Assembly: GCA_023260985.1 (NCBI GenBank)
Contig: JALRKY010000080.1
Span: 25,976 to 89,975, forward strand
DNA: 64,000 bases
Direction of reading: 5' to 3'
DNA from: Altererythrobacter sp.
GTDB lineage: Bacteria; Pseudomonadota; Alphaproteobacteria; Sphingomonadales; Sphingomonadaceae
Shown here: in pieces, positions 49,029 to 58,794 of the stretch
How positions within the stretch are numbered: position 1 is the stretch's first letter
Layout of the letters: every line of letters begins with the position of its first letter
The notes under the pieces: generated by a model
Told to the model about the DNA's origin: nothing
Database searches by the model: none
What the model saw: the letters and a program-made list of their open reading frames with translations, nothing else
Made by a program: the position numbers and the translations under genes

Positions 49029-50000
49029 ATGACCGGCAAGAACGCTACGGAAGTGATAGCTGCGGACGCAGCGGGAATCGCGCGAGCGGCGACGATTCTT
49101 GCCGGGGGCGGGCTGGTCGCGGTGCCGACCGAGACGGTCTATGGACTCGCGGCGCGCGCCGACAGCCCCGAAGCGGTGGCCCGGATATATGCCGCGAAAG
49201 GCAGGCCCGATTTCAACCCGCTGATCGTGCATGTCCGCGATGTGGAGCAGGCGCAGCGATACGCGCAGCTTTCGGGTGTCGCGCTGGATGTGGCGGGGGG
49301 CGAGTGGCCGGGGCCGCTGACGCTGGTCCTTCCGCTGCGCGCTGATGCGGGCTTGGCACCGGCCGTGAGTGCTGGGCTGCCGACCGTCGCCTTGCGGTGC
49401 CCGGCGCATCCGGTGATGCGCCATTTGCTCGAACAGGTCGATTTCCCGCTGGCGGCCCCTTCGGCCAATCGCAGCGGATTTATCAGCCCGACGCGGCTCG
49501 AGCATGTGCTGGCCTCGCTCGATGGAAGGATCGAGATGGTGCTCGATGGCGGCCCCTGTGCGGCCGGTGTCGAATCGACCATCATTGCGATCCGCGAGGA
49601 TGGCAGTTGGGACGAGCTGCGGCCCGGCCCGGTGGATGTCGAGACCCTGCGCGCGCGATATGGCGGCGCGCGAAACAAAATTGGCGGGGAGACTCCCGCC
49701 GGAAGTATTGAAGCGCGTATTGAATCTCCGGGCCAGCTAGCCAGCCACTATGCTCCTGGAAAACCCGTGCGGCTGGGCGCGCTCGATGCCGAAGCTGGCG
49801 AATTCCTGATCGGCTTTGGCGATGTGGCGGGCGATTGCACCCTTTCCGCGGCGGGCGAATTGGATGAAGCCGCCGCACGGCTCTACGATTGCTTGCATCT
49901 TGCCGCGGCCAGCGAGCACTCACGCATTGCCGTGGCGCCGGTTCCTGAACGCGGGATCGGCAAGGCGATCAACGACCGACTGCGGCGCGCCGCAGCCTGA
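49029..50000 (+). CDS. Threonylcarbamoyl-AMP synthase (Sua5/YrdC family)
   Basis: LAGGGLVAVPTETVYGLAARADSPEAVARIYAAKGRPDFNPLIVHV...APSANRSGFISPT. Confidence 0.93.
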   Translation: MTGKNATEVIAADAAGIARAATILAGGGLVAVPTETVYGLAARADSPEAVARIYAAKGRPDFNPLIVHVRDVEQAQRYAQLSGVALDVAGGEWPGPLTLVLPLRADAGLAPAVSAGLPTVALRCPAHPVMRHLLEQVDFPLAAPSANRSGFISPTRLEHVLASLDGRIEMVLDGGPCAAGVESTIIAIREDGSWDELRPGPVDVETLRARYGGARNKIGGETPAGSIEARIESPGQLASHYAPGKPVRLGALDAEAGEFLIGFGDVAGDCTLSAAGELDEAAARLYDCLHLAAASEHSRIAVAPVPERGIGKAINDRLRRAAA

Positions 50001-50010
50001 TTCTGCTCGC

Positions 50011-50349
50011 TCAACGCTCGGGAGATGCGGCCAGCCCGGGGTTGTTGCGCAGCAGGATCTGGATTTCCGAGTAGGTTTCCTTCGCCTCGAAGCAGGCGCG
50101 ATCATTGCCTTCGCGGCATTTCTCCAGCTGCCGATCATAGCGCCGCTCGAACTGGCGCAACTCTTCCTCGCGTTCACGCATTTCGCGTCCGCGCTTCTCG
50201 TCGGCTTCGGACTGGCTGGTGGTGGCAAGGTCGACTCCCTTGCTTGCAACCTTGACGGGTGCGGTCACGACGTCAGCGGCGGCGCGAACCACGCAGCCGC
50301 CAAGGAAAAGGGAAGACAGGGCGAGAGCAAGGAAGGGAAGGCCGCGCAT
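50011..50349 (-). CDS. Putative lipoprotein, hypothetical
   Basis: MRGLPFLALALSSLFLGGC lipobox, then a charged coiled-coil-like region. Confidence 0.65.
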   Translation of the reverse strand: MRGLPFLALALSSLFLGGCVVRAAADVVTAPVKVASKGVDLATTSQSEADEKRGREMREREEELRQFERRYDRQLEKCREGNDRACFEAKETYSEIQILLRNNPGLAASPER

Positions 50350-50420
50350 GGGCTGGATGTCCCACACGCGGCCATTGCTTGTCCAGCGGCACGCGATGAA
50401 GCGCGCCGAATTGCCTTCGG

Positions 50421-51121
50421 TTATTCGGCTGGGGCGGCCTCTTCAGCACCCGGCTCGCACTTGAGCGTGCCCGAACCCATTGCGTTGATCTCGCAGGCCG
50501 CGCGCCCGATCACGCGCACATCGCCCGAGCCCATGATGCTCGCCTCGACCTTGCCGTCCGAGGCGAATCTGGCCGAGCCCGCACCGGCGACGGTGACATC
50601 GGCGCTGTCGACCTTGAGACTCGCCATGTCGGCCTTGCCCGAACCGAGAATGTTGAGGTCGAGCGTCGTCGCCGTACCGGCGGTCGTGAAGGTGCCTACG
50701 CCGGCGATGGTTACATCGGCAGTGTCCGCCATGGCAGCCGTTTCGACCTTGCCCGAACCGGCGATCACGATTCTTTTGGCGCAGGCATCGTCACTCGCAC
50801 GATCGCCGTGCCGCTGTGATCCCATTTGCCGTTCTTGCGCATCACCGCGAGCGCGCCGTCCTTGAGCGAGAAGCGGAGCAATTCGGTCGTTTCGCTGTCG
50901 CCTTCGACATCGATGTCGAGCGCGTCGCTTTCGCTCAGCTCCACCGTGTCGGGGCCGGCCAGGATCAGCGCGGTCGGCGCATCGCCCGACATGTCGAGCT
51001 CGGCCGGCGGTACGCCTTCCTCGCCATTGATTTCGATATTCATGTCATTGCAGCCAGCCACCGCCGCGGAAAGGGCGATCGCTGCAACGGGCGCCAGGCG
51101 CTTGATCAGCTTGCTCAGCAT
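50421..51121 (-). pseudogene. GIN-domain (DUF2807) lipoprotein gene with an internal frameshift
   Basis: ORF1 MLSKLIKRLAPVAAIALSAAVAGCNDMNIEI...VRVTMPAPKES* and ORF2 ...KRIVIAGSGKVETAAMADTADVTIAGVGTF... join if one A is added to the A4 run at 50774-50777. Confidence 0.75.
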
Positions 51122-51142
51122 GGGTTCCTCCACTACATAATC

Positions 51143-51162
51143 TGTATTGTTCATGTAATACA
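51143..51162. promoter_or_regulatory. Candidate operator (copy 2)
   Basis: TGTATT-GTTCATGT-AATACA palindrome just upstream of the GIN-domain gene; 19/20 match to 19725-19744. Confidence 0.55.
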
Positions 51163-51190
51163 CTATGAGACCCACATTAACCGCCCATAC

Positions 51191-51221
51191 GAAAAGGGCC
51201 GCCCTTTCGGGCAGCCCTTCG
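51191..51221 (-). terminator. Intrinsic terminator after carD
   Basis: Minus strand: AAGGGCTGCCCGAAAGGGCGGCCCTTTTCG stem-loop with T run. Confidence 0.65.
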
Positions 51222-51246
51222 TCGAATTCAGAATATCGCCGGTCTA

Positions 51247-51780
51247 TCAGGCGTCTTCGGTGTTCTCGTAATATTGCGGCGCGTGCTTGCGCAGCACATC
51301 GAGAATCTTGCCGAGCGCGGTCGGTTCGTCGGTTTCTTCCATCGCCGCAAGTTCGCGCGCGAGGCGGCTCGACGCCGCCTCGAAGATCTGGCGTTCCGAA
51401 TAGCTCTGCTCGGGCTGGTCTTCGGGGCGGAACAGGTCACGCGTCACTTCGGCGATCGATACCAGGTCGCCCGAATTGATCTTCGCTTCATATTCCTGCG
51501 CGCGACGCGACCACATGGTACGTTTGACCTTGGGCTTGCCCTTGAGCGTTTCCATCGCTTCCTTGAGCGTCTTGTCGCTCGACAGCTTGCGCATGCCGAT
51601 TGCTTCGACCTTGTTGGTGGGCACGCGCAGCGTCATCCGCTCCTTTTCGAAACGCAGCACATACAGCTCAAGCTGCATGCCGGCGATTTCTTCGTTCTGG
51701 AGTTCGATAACGCGGCCCACGCCATGCTTGGGATAGACCACATAGTCGCCGACGGTGAAGGCAGGAGCCTTGCTTGCCAT
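51247..51780 (-). CDS. CarD-family transcriptional regulator
   Basis: FTVGDYVVYPKHGVGRVIELQNEEIAGMQLELYVLRFEKERMTLRVPTNKVEAIGMRKL. Confidence 0.94.
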   Translation of the reverse strand: MASKAPAFTVGDYVVYPKHGVGRVIELQNEEIAGMQLELYVLRFEKERMTLRVPTNKVEAIGMRKLSSDKTLKEAMETLKGKPKVKRTMWSRRAQEYEAKINSGDLVSIAEVTRDLFRPEDQPEQSYSERQIFEAASSRLARELAAMEETDEPTALGKILDVLRKHAPQYYENTEDA

Positions 51781-52069
51781 GCACAATCCTTTCTCTGGTC
51801 CAGGCCATTGATGGACAGTCGAAGAGGCCCTTTCGGGCCTGCAATTGCAGGCTCCGCGCGCCGCCAACTATCCGAGAATTTGGCCTTGCCTTTCTTTGCT
51901 ACAACCCGGGCGCGGGAACCTCTCCGGAGCGGTTGATCAATTATATAGCAGACCCGCAACAAAATTGCGAGTCGCAAGCGCAATCGCCCCGAATGCTATC
52001 GGGAAAGGTCGTGTGAAGCCTAATCTGCGGAAGGCTTGGCCAGTGCCTCGCAGGGGCAGCGAGCCCGGT

Positions 52070-52408
52070 TCAGTCGCCTTCGCCTGGCTCGGGCGAGAAG
52101 TACTTCTCGAACTTGCCTTCCTCGCCCTTGTGGTCGTCGGCGTCGGCCGGCGGTTCCTTCTGGGTGGTGATATTGGGCCATTCGGCCGAATATTTGGCAT
52201 TAAGCTCGAGCCACTTTTCGAGGCCGTCCTCGGTATCGGGCAGAATCGCCTCGGCCGGGCATTCGGGCTCGCACACACCGCAGTCGATGCATTCGGAGGG
52301 GTTGATGACCAGCATCGTCGCACCCTCGTAGAAACAGTCGACCGGACATACTTCGACACAGTCGGTATATTTGCACCGGATGCAGGCGTCGGTGACGACA
52401 TAGGTCAT
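52070..52408 (-). CDS. fdxA: 7Fe ferredoxin FdxA
   Basis: [55 protein letters not shown]. Confidence 0.95.
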   Translation of the reverse strand: MTYVVTDACIRCKYTDCVEVCPVDCFYEGATMLVINPSECIDCGVCEPECPAEAILPDTEDGLEKWLELNAKYSAEWPNITTQKEPPADADDHKGEEGKFEKYFSPEPGEGD

Positions 52409-52728
52409 GTGGCGGATTCCCCTTGCGTATCGCGTGTTTCGTCCGCTGCTATCGCGCTTTCTCCGCTTCGGTCAAGCTCGCGATAATGCGAACGCGCCAT
52501 TCCGGGCGGGCCGCGCCGGTCGGGCAGGGAAAGAACCTCTACGATCCGCACCTGGTTCCCCAGCGGGAACGTGAGCATGTCGCCCGGATGCACATCCTCG
52601 CTGCCGCCCCGCACATGCACACCGTTGAGCCGGATGTGCCCCTCGGCGATCATCGCCTGTGCGCGACTGCGCGTTCGGGCAAAGCGCAGATAGACCAGCA
52701 GCCGGTCCATCCGCATTGCCTCGCCCAT
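52405..52728 (-). CDS. S4-domain RNA-binding protein (HslR-like)
   Basis: [53 protein letters not shown]. Confidence 0.88.
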   Translation of the reverse strand: MGEAMRMDRLLVYLRFARTRSRAQAMIAEGHIRLNGVHVRGGSEDVHPGDMLTFPLGNQVRIVEVLSLPDRRGPPGMARSHYRELDRSGESAIAADETRDTQGESAT

Positions 52729-55358
52729 CAGCCGAGCAGTTCCTTGAGCGCGTCGAAAGCACCGCCTGCGCGCGCCGGGCCATGCTGCCTTTCGCGCGGC
52801 TTTCCGCCTTTCCCGGCTGGCTTTCCTTTGCCGCCTCCCTTGGCGCGGCCCTTATGGTTCGACTTGCTATGCCTTTGCTTGGCTGCGGGTGCATCGTGAT
52901 CGTTGCGTTCGCCAGGGCGGCGCGGGCGCCAGCTCCACATGTCCGGCGCGGGCGGGCCGAATGCGCCTTCAGCCAGCGAGCGGACGCCCTGCCGCTTGAA
53001 CCCGGCACTGCCGAGCAGGCGCGGGATATTGCCCGCTTCAAGCCCGATCGAGATCGGGAGCGAAAGGTCGATCGCGAATTGCGATGGCGGTTTGGCTTTG
53101 CCCCCTGCCCCGGCTGCCTTTGCGCGTACGTTGAAAGCGGCGCGCAGGATTTTCTCGGCAAGGTCGACGCGGATCGCTTGGCTGCCCGCCGGTCGATAGC
53201 CCGCGGGCAAGCGCCGCTGCTCGCCGATCGCCGGCAGCATGGAATCTTCGAGCGGGCGGCGGTCGATCCCCAGTGCATGAAGCAACCGGCGCGGAGCGGG
53301 CTTGAGCAGCGCGGGCACGAAGATGTCGAGCGCGCCGAACGTAACGCCGAGCTTGCGCAGGTAGGGCCGCAATTCCTTGGGCAAATGCTGCAACCCGGCA
53401 TCCTCGCGGCTGACGCTGCCATGGCCTGCGATCACTGTGTGGAGCAGTGCGCGCGCTTCGGAGCCCGCCGCCGGATCGCGCGCTGCCGCCGCAAGCGCGC
53501 GGAGCGGCGCGAGCGGTTCAAGCTGAGCCTCAAGCCAGCCGAGCAGCGCCGCTTCGAATGGCTTGCGCTCGAGTTCGGGCAAGAGGGCAAGCTCGCGCAC
53601 CGAAACGAGGCGCGGCTTGCCGAAATCATCAGGCAGTTCGACTTGGGCGAGCCGGTGGCCGTTCCACTGGATCGCGCCTTCGGACAATTCGAGTTCGCCA
53701 AGCCCTTCGGACGCGATCCATTGCGCGCGCTGCGTCAACAAGGCCGGCAGCGCCTTCTCGCCTGCCGCGAGAAGCATCTTGCGGTCCGCCACGGTGGCGT
53801 CCGGCGCGACCACGAAGCGGAACCCTTCGAGCTTTCCAATCGGTTCGCCATCGACAGTCAGCGCGCCATCGGGCGCGAGTTCGACCGGCAGGTCGTTGCC
53901 ATCTTGGCCCAACGATTTCATCAAAAGCGAAGTCCTCCGGTTTACAAATCTCTCGGTCAGCCGCGCATGGAGCGCATCCGACAGCTTTGCCTCGGCTGCG
54001 CGCGCGCGCGCGAACATTTCGTCGCGCGCCAGGACCCAGTCGGGGCGCTGGCAGATATAGGCCCAGGAACGCACCGTGGCTATCCGGCCTTGCAGCGTGT
54101 CGATATCGCCTTGCGTCTGGTCGAGTTCGGCAATCCGCGCGGCGACGTAGTCCGCCCCGATATAGCCTTCGCAAAGGTCTTGCCATAGCCGCGCAACGAA
54201 GCGCGCGTGCTGCTCTTTGCCGACCGCGCGGAAATCGGGCAGCGAGCAGGCCTCCCAGAAGCGCCGTACCAATCCCGCACCCTTGATGCTTTGCACCAGC
54301 GGTTCCTCGCCCAACAGTTTGAGCACGGCCAGGTCGATTGCCTCGGGTGCTGCGCGCAGTTGCGGTTCGTCTGGCGGCGCCTCAAGGTCGCCGATCAGCG
54401 TGGAGAGATCGTCAAAGCGCGGTTCGGCTTCGCGCCAGAACAAATGCGCCAGCGGCGCGAAGCGATGCTCCTCGATCGCGTAAATTTCTTCATCGTTGAA
54501 CTCGGGCGGCGAGGCCGTGCTGCCACGCATGCCCGAAACCGTGCCGAAGGTGCCGTCGCGCTGATGCCGACCCGCGCGACCGGCGATCTGCCCCATCTCG
54601 GCGGGGGTCAGCCGCCGCTGGCGTCGCCCGTCGAATTTGGAGAGCGAAGCGAAAGCGACATGGTCGAGGTCGAGATTGAGCCCCATGCCGATCGCATCGG
54701 TGGCGACAATGTAATCGACCTCGCCGTTCTGGAAGAGTTCGACCTGCTTGTTGCGCGTTTCGGGTGACAGTGCGCCCATCACCACTGCCGCCCCGCCGCG
54801 AAAGCGCCGCAGCGCTTCAGCCATGGCGTAAACCTGCTCGACGCTGAAGACGACCACCGCGCTGCGCGGCGGCAGGCGCGACAGCTTGTAGCTTCCCGCA
54901 TGGCTGAGGGTTGAGAAACGCGGGCGACCGACGAGCTCAGCGCGCGGCACCAGCGCCTTGATCATCGGTTCGAGCGTCGAAGATCCGAGAATCATCGTCT
55001 CTTCGCGGCCGCGGGCATTGACCAGCCGGTCGGTGAAAATATGCCCGCGCTCGGGATCGGCGGCGAGTTGCGCCTCGTCCAGCGCTACGAAGGCATGGCC
55101 ACCGCCGAGCCGGTCCATCGCTTCGACCGTGCAGCAGAAATAACGGGCGTCGGGCGGTTCGATCCTTTCCTCGCCGGTGATCAGGGCCACCATCTTCTCG
55201 CCCTTGATCGCGCGGAGCCGGTCGAACACTTCGCGCGCAAGCAGCCTCAGCGGAAAGCCGATCATCCCGCTCGAATGGCCGCACATGCGCTCGATCGCGA
55301 GATGGGTCTTGCCGGTATTGGTCGGGCCCAGAACCGCCTTGATCGTGCCGTCGCTCAC
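52728..55358 (-). CDS. SUV3-like superfamily II RNA helicase
   Basis: IKAVLGPTNTGKTHLAIERMCGHSSGMIGFPLRLLAREVFDRL...ALDEAQLAADPERGHIFT...DAIGMGLNLDLDHVAFASLSKFDG...QIAGRAGRHQRDGTFGTV; low-complexity basic C-terminus; start uncertain. Confidence 0.85.
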   Translation of the reverse strand: MSDGTIKAVLGPTNTGKTHLAIERMCGHSSGMIGFPLRLLAREVFDRLRAIKGEKMVALITGEERIEPPDARYFCCTVEAMDRLGGGHAFVALDEAQLAADPERGHIFTDRLVNARGREETMILGSSTLEPMIKALVPRAELVGRPRFSTLSHAGSYKLSRLPPRSAVVVFSVEQVYAMAEALRRFRGGAAVVMGALSPETRNKQVELFQNGEVDYIVATDAIGMGLNLDLDHVAFASLSKFDGRRQRRLTPAEMGQIAGRAGRHQRDGTFGTVSGMRGSTASPPEFNDEEIYAIEEHRFAPLAHLFWREAEPRFDDLSTLIGDLEAPPDEPQLRAAPEAIDLAVLKLLGEEPLVQSIKGAGLVRRFWEACSLPDFRAVGKEQHARFVARLWQDLCEGYIGADYVAARIAELDQTQGDIDTLQGRIATVRSWAYICQRPDWVLARDEMFARARAAEAKLSDALHARLTERFVNRRTSLLMKSLGQDGNDLPVELAPDGALTVDGEPIGKLEGFRFVVAPDATVADRKMLLAAGEKALPALLTQRAQWIASEGLGELELSEGAIQWNGHRLAQVELPDDFGKPRLVSVRELALLPELERKPFEAALLGWLEAQLEPLAPLRALAAAARDPAAGSEARALLHTVIAGHGSVSREDAGLQHLPKELRPYLRKLGVTFGALDIFVPALLKPAPRRLLHALGIDRRPLEDSMLPAIGEQRRLPAGYRPAGSQAIRVDLAEKILRAAFNVRAKAAGAGGKAKPPSQFAIDLSLPISIGLEAGNIPRLLGSAGFKRQGVRSLAEGAFGPPAPDMWSWRPRRPGERNDHDAPAAKQRHSKSNHKGRAKGGGKGKPAGKGGKPRERQHGPARAGGAFDALKELLG

Positions 55359-55551
55359 AATCGCATTTGTGGCACTGCGCCGCGCCCCCCGCAACCGCGC
55401 GGCACGCCGCTTGGGGCGCTTCTCAACATTTCGCCGCTTGGTGGACTCGCTTGATCGCGCATTAAGCCAGCATTTACTTTGATCGGCGAAAAAAATGGGC
55501 CATTGAGCGCGCTGCACCATAGGGTTCGCAGGTCGTGAGGGAGTTGGGGCT

Positions 55552-57183
55552 TTGGAGCAATTGCGCGAATTGCCGGGCGAGACCGCGAAAGCGATTGAGG
55601 AACAGTTCCTCGATTTCGACGACGTGCAGCCTGTCGGTAGCGCATCGGCCAGCGATTCCTCTGCCCCCGACAAGATCGTGCTCAAGCGCGTGGAGGACTG
55701 GCGCGCGCGCTTCGACGAATGGCGCACCGAGGCCTCGCGACGGCTCGAGGGGATCGATATCGCTCCCGATCTGGCGGAGGACATCGGCAGCCGCCGCTGG
55801 TTCCGCGGGCTGGGCACGATGTTGGGGTTGAGCGCAGTCGCGCTGGCGCTATGGCCCGATTTCGCCCCGCTCGAAGCGCGGCCCGCGATGACGATCGACC
55901 AGACCGCGCGCGACGAATTCCGCAGCCACATGATCCTGCCGCTGGCGCTTGGCGCCGACAGCGGGCGGCAAATGGGTGCCGGGCCACGCGTGGAGCGGCT
56001 CGCTTCGGCTCCGGAGCGTCCGCAGGTCGAGCTGGTTGCCACGCTGTCGCGCGGCGACAGTTTCGAGCGCATGCTGCAGCGCGCCGGCGTGCGGCCAAGC
56101 GATGCTGCGCGGGTGCAGGAACTGATAGCGGGCGAAATGCCGCTCGACCAGATCGAGCCTGGCACCACGATCGATATCACGCTCGGCCGCCGCCCAGCTC
56201 CAGGCGCCGACCGCCCGTTCGACGACCTTTCCTTCCGCGCCCGCTTCGATCTCGAGCTCGAAGTGCTCAACGACAATGGCAATCTGTCGCTGCGCCGTAA
56301 CGTGATCCGCGTGGACGACACGCCGCTGCGGATTCGCGGCACAGTGGGCAAGAGCCTTTATCGTTCGGCCCGTGCGGCGGGTGCGCCGTCCAGCGCGGTT
56401 CAGGAATTCATTAAGGCGCTCGACGGGCAGATCGACCTTGAACGCAGCGTGCGAGCCACCGACGAGTTCGACATCATTATCGCCTATCGCCGCGCCGCGA
56501 CGGGCGAACGACAGGCGGGCAAGGTGCTTTATGCCGGGATCGACCGCGACGGAAAGCCCAAGACCCAGCTGATGCGCTGGGGGCAAGATGGCAATTTCTT
56601 CGAGGCTTCGGGTGTAGGCGAACAGCGCGGCGGTATGGTCTCGCCAGTGCCAGGCCGCCTCACTTCTGGGTATGGCATGCGCCGCCACCCGATCCTCGGC
56701 TATCGCCGGATGCACTCGGGCGTCGATTTCAGCGCGCGCTATGGCACGCCGATCGTTGCGGTTACCGATGGCCGGGTGGCCGCGGCGGGCCGCATGGGCG
56801 GCTGCGGCATCGCGGTGCGGCTGAGCCATGGCAACGGCCTGTCGACCCGTTATTGCCACATGAGCCGGATGGCAGTGAATTCGGGCCAGCAGGTCCGCCG
56901 TGGGCAAGTAATCGGCTATGTCGGCTCGACCGGGCTCTCGACCGGTGCGCACCTCCATTACGAGATGTATCGCAATGGCCGCGCGGTTGATCCGCGCACG
57001 GTCAATTTCGTCACTCGCGCGCAGCTCGAAGGGCGCGAACTGATGAGCTTCCGCGCCGCATTGTCCGAACTCAAGATGATCGAACCGGGTGCCGCGCTCG
57101 AAGATCTTGAGCTGCAACCGAGCGAGATTGCAGCGCCCAAACGCGAAATCGAGAAGATCGACAACAAGCGGAAGATCGGCTGA
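55552..57183 (+). CDS. M23-family murein peptidase
   Basis: GRLTSGYGMRRHPILGYRRMHSGVDFSARYGTPIVAVTDGRV...STGLSTGAHLHYEMYRNGRAVDP. Confidence 0.92.
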   Translation: MEQLRELPGETAKAIEEQFLDFDDVQPVGSASASDSSAPDKIVLKRVEDWRARFDEWRTEASRRLEGIDIAPDLAEDIGSRRWFRGLGTMLGLSAVALALWPDFAPLEARPAMTIDQTARDEFRSHMILPLALGADSGRQMGAGPRVERLASAPERPQVELVATLSRGDSFERMLQRAGVRPSDAARVQELIAGEMPLDQIEPGTTIDITLGRRPAPGADRPFDDLSFRARFDLELEVLNDNGNLSLRRNVIRVDDTPLRIRGTVGKSLYRSARAAGAPSSAVQEFIKALDGQIDLERSVRATDEFDIIIAYRRAATGERQAGKVLYAGIDRDGKPKTQLMRWGQDGNFFEASGVGEQRGGMVSPVPGRLTSGYGMRRHPILGYRRMHSGVDFSARYGTPIVAVTDGRVAAAGRMGGCGIAVRLSHGNGLSTRYCHMSRMAVNSGQQVRRGQVIGYVGSTGLSTGAHLHYEMYRNGRAVDPRTVNFVTRAQLEGRELMSFRAALSELKMIEPGAALEDLELQPSEIAAPKREIEKIDNKRKIG

Positions 57184-57232
57184 ACGCCAGCACCCGATTG
57201 CGCCCCCTGCAATTATCCGGCAACACGCGCGG

Positions 57233-58228
57233 ATGAGCGTATCCTATCCCAATTTGCGCATGCGCCGCACCCGCGCCAGCCAATGGAGCCGCGCGCTCCA
57301 TCGCGAAAACATTCTGACTCCGGCAGACCTGATCTGGCCGCTGTTCGTGACTTCGGGGGCGGGCGTGGAAGAGCCGATCGCCACACTGCCCGGAGTATCG
57401 CGCTGGTCGGTCGACGGGATTGCGCAGCGCGCGCAGGAAGCGGCGGCGATGGGCATTCCCTGTGTCGCGCTGTTCCCCAATACGCCCGCCGACAGGCGCA
57501 GCGACGATGGCGCCGAAGCGCTCAACCCTGACAATCTGATGTGCCAGGCGATCAAGGCGATCCGCGATGCCTGCGGCAGCGATATCGGCATCCTCACAGA
57601 TGTCGCGCTCGATCCCTACACCAGCCACGGGCAGGACGGGCTCGTCGACGATGGCGGCTATGTCGTGAACGACGATACCGTCGCGGTGCTGGTCGACCAG
57701 GCGCTCAACCAGGCCGAAGCCGGGGCGGACATCATCGCTCCGTCGGACATGATGGATGGCCGCGTGCGCGCGATTCGCATGGCGCTCGAAATGAACGGTC
57801 ACCCCAACGTCCAGATCATGAGCTATGCCGCGAAATACGCCAGCGCCTTTTACGGGCCGTTCCGCGATGCGGTGGGTTCGCGCGGGCTGCTGAAGGGCGA
57901 CAAGAAGACCTACCAGATGGATCCCGCCAATGGCGATGAGGCACTGCGTGAAGTGGCGCTCGACATTGCCGAGGGTGCCGACAGCGTGATGGTGAAGCCG
58001 GGGCTGCCCTATCTCGACATCGTGCGGCGCGTGAAGGAGCGCTTCGAAGTGCCGGTCTTCGCCTACCAGGTCTCCGGCGAATACGCGATGATTGAGGCGG
58101 CGGTGGCTGCAGGCGCAGGCGATCGCGATGCGCTGGTGCTCGAAACGTTGCTTGCGTTCAAGCGGGCGGGCTGCAGCGGCGTGCTGAGCTACCACGCCTT
58201 TCATGCGGCGCGCCTGCTTGGCGGGTGA
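57233..58228 (+). CDS. hemB: Delta-aminolevulinic acid dehydratase
   Basis: RMRRTRASQWSRALHRENILTPADLIWPLFV...DVALDPYTSHGQDG...APSDMMDGRV...YQVSGEYAMI. Confidence 0.95.
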   Translation: MSVSYPNLRMRRTRASQWSRALHRENILTPADLIWPLFVTSGAGVEEPIATLPGVSRWSVDGIAQRAQEAAAMGIPCVALFPNTPADRRSDDGAEALNPDNLMCQAIKAIRDACGSDIGILTDVALDPYTSHGQDGLVDDGGYVVNDDTVAVLVDQALNQAEAGADIIAPSDMMDGRVRAIRMALEMNGHPNVQIMSYAAKYASAFYGPFRDAVGSRGLLKGDKKTYQMDPANGDEALREVALDIAEGADSVMVKPGLPYLDIVRRVKERFEVPVFAYQVSGEYAMIEAAVAAGAGDRDALVLETLLAFKRAGCSGVLSYHAFHAARLLGG

Positions 58229-58233
58229 ATCCG

Positions 58234-58794
58234 ATGGCGGAATTTCGGCACGAAACCGAGCGGCTGGTGCTGCGCGACTGGCGCGATGCGGATTGGGCGG
58301 AGTTCTTCCGGGTGACCAATACCCCGGCGGTGATGCGCTGGCTCGGCGGCGTGTTGGACGAAGCGGGCAAGGAGGCAACCCGCGCCCGGGTGGAAAGCTG
58401 CGCTGCAAGCAACGGTTTCTGCTTCTGGGCCATTGAGCGCAAGGACGACGCTGCGCTGCTGGGCTTTTGCGGGCTCAAGCGTGCCAACGCGCCCGGCTCT
58501 ACGGTTATCGACAAAATGGAGGTTGGCTGGCGGCTGCGCGAGGATGCCTGGGGCAAAGGCTGCGCCAAGGAGGCGGCGAGCGCCGCAATCGATGCCGGGT
58601 TCGATCGCTTCCATGCCGATGAGATCGTAGCATTGACGGTTATCGACAATGAAGCGAGCAGGGGACTGATGAAGCGGCTGGGCATGCGGCGGCGCGCAGA
58701 GCTCGACTATCCCGATGCGCGCTACGATCCGCCTTGGCGCGATACGATCGTCTATTCCATCGACCGCCCAGCATGGGAGAAGCAGCGTGGGTGA
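58234..58794 (+). CDS. GNAT acetyltransferase (copy 1)
   Basis: ETERLVLRDWRDADWAEFFRVTNTPAVMRWLGG...GWRLREDAWGKGCAKEAASAAIDAGF. Confidence 0.88.
   Translation: MAEFRHETERLVLRDWRDADWAEFFRVTNTPAVMRWLGGVLDEAGKEATRARVESCAASNGFCFWAIERKDDAALLGFCGLKRANAPGSTVIDKMEVGWRLREDAWGKGCAKEAASAAIDAGFDRFHADEIVALTVIDNEASRGLMKRLGMRRRAELDYPDARYDPPWRDTIVYSIDRPAWEKQRG

Noticed and set aside
47549-49345. 598-aa plus-strand ORF
   Set aside because: Runs antisense to the acyl-CoA dehydrogenase and out of frame into the Sua5/YrdC gene; no domain.
50770-50780. Programmed -1 ribosomal frameshift in the GIN gene
   Set aside because: The site GCCAAAAG does not match the X XXY YYZ slippery heptamer and no clear downstream stem was seen; kept only as a possibility under the frameshift finding.
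55359-56351. About 330-codon upstream extension of the SUV3-like helicase ORF
   Set aside because: It lies antisense to the M23 peptidase gene; helicase homology begins at about IKAVLGPTNTGKT near 55358.
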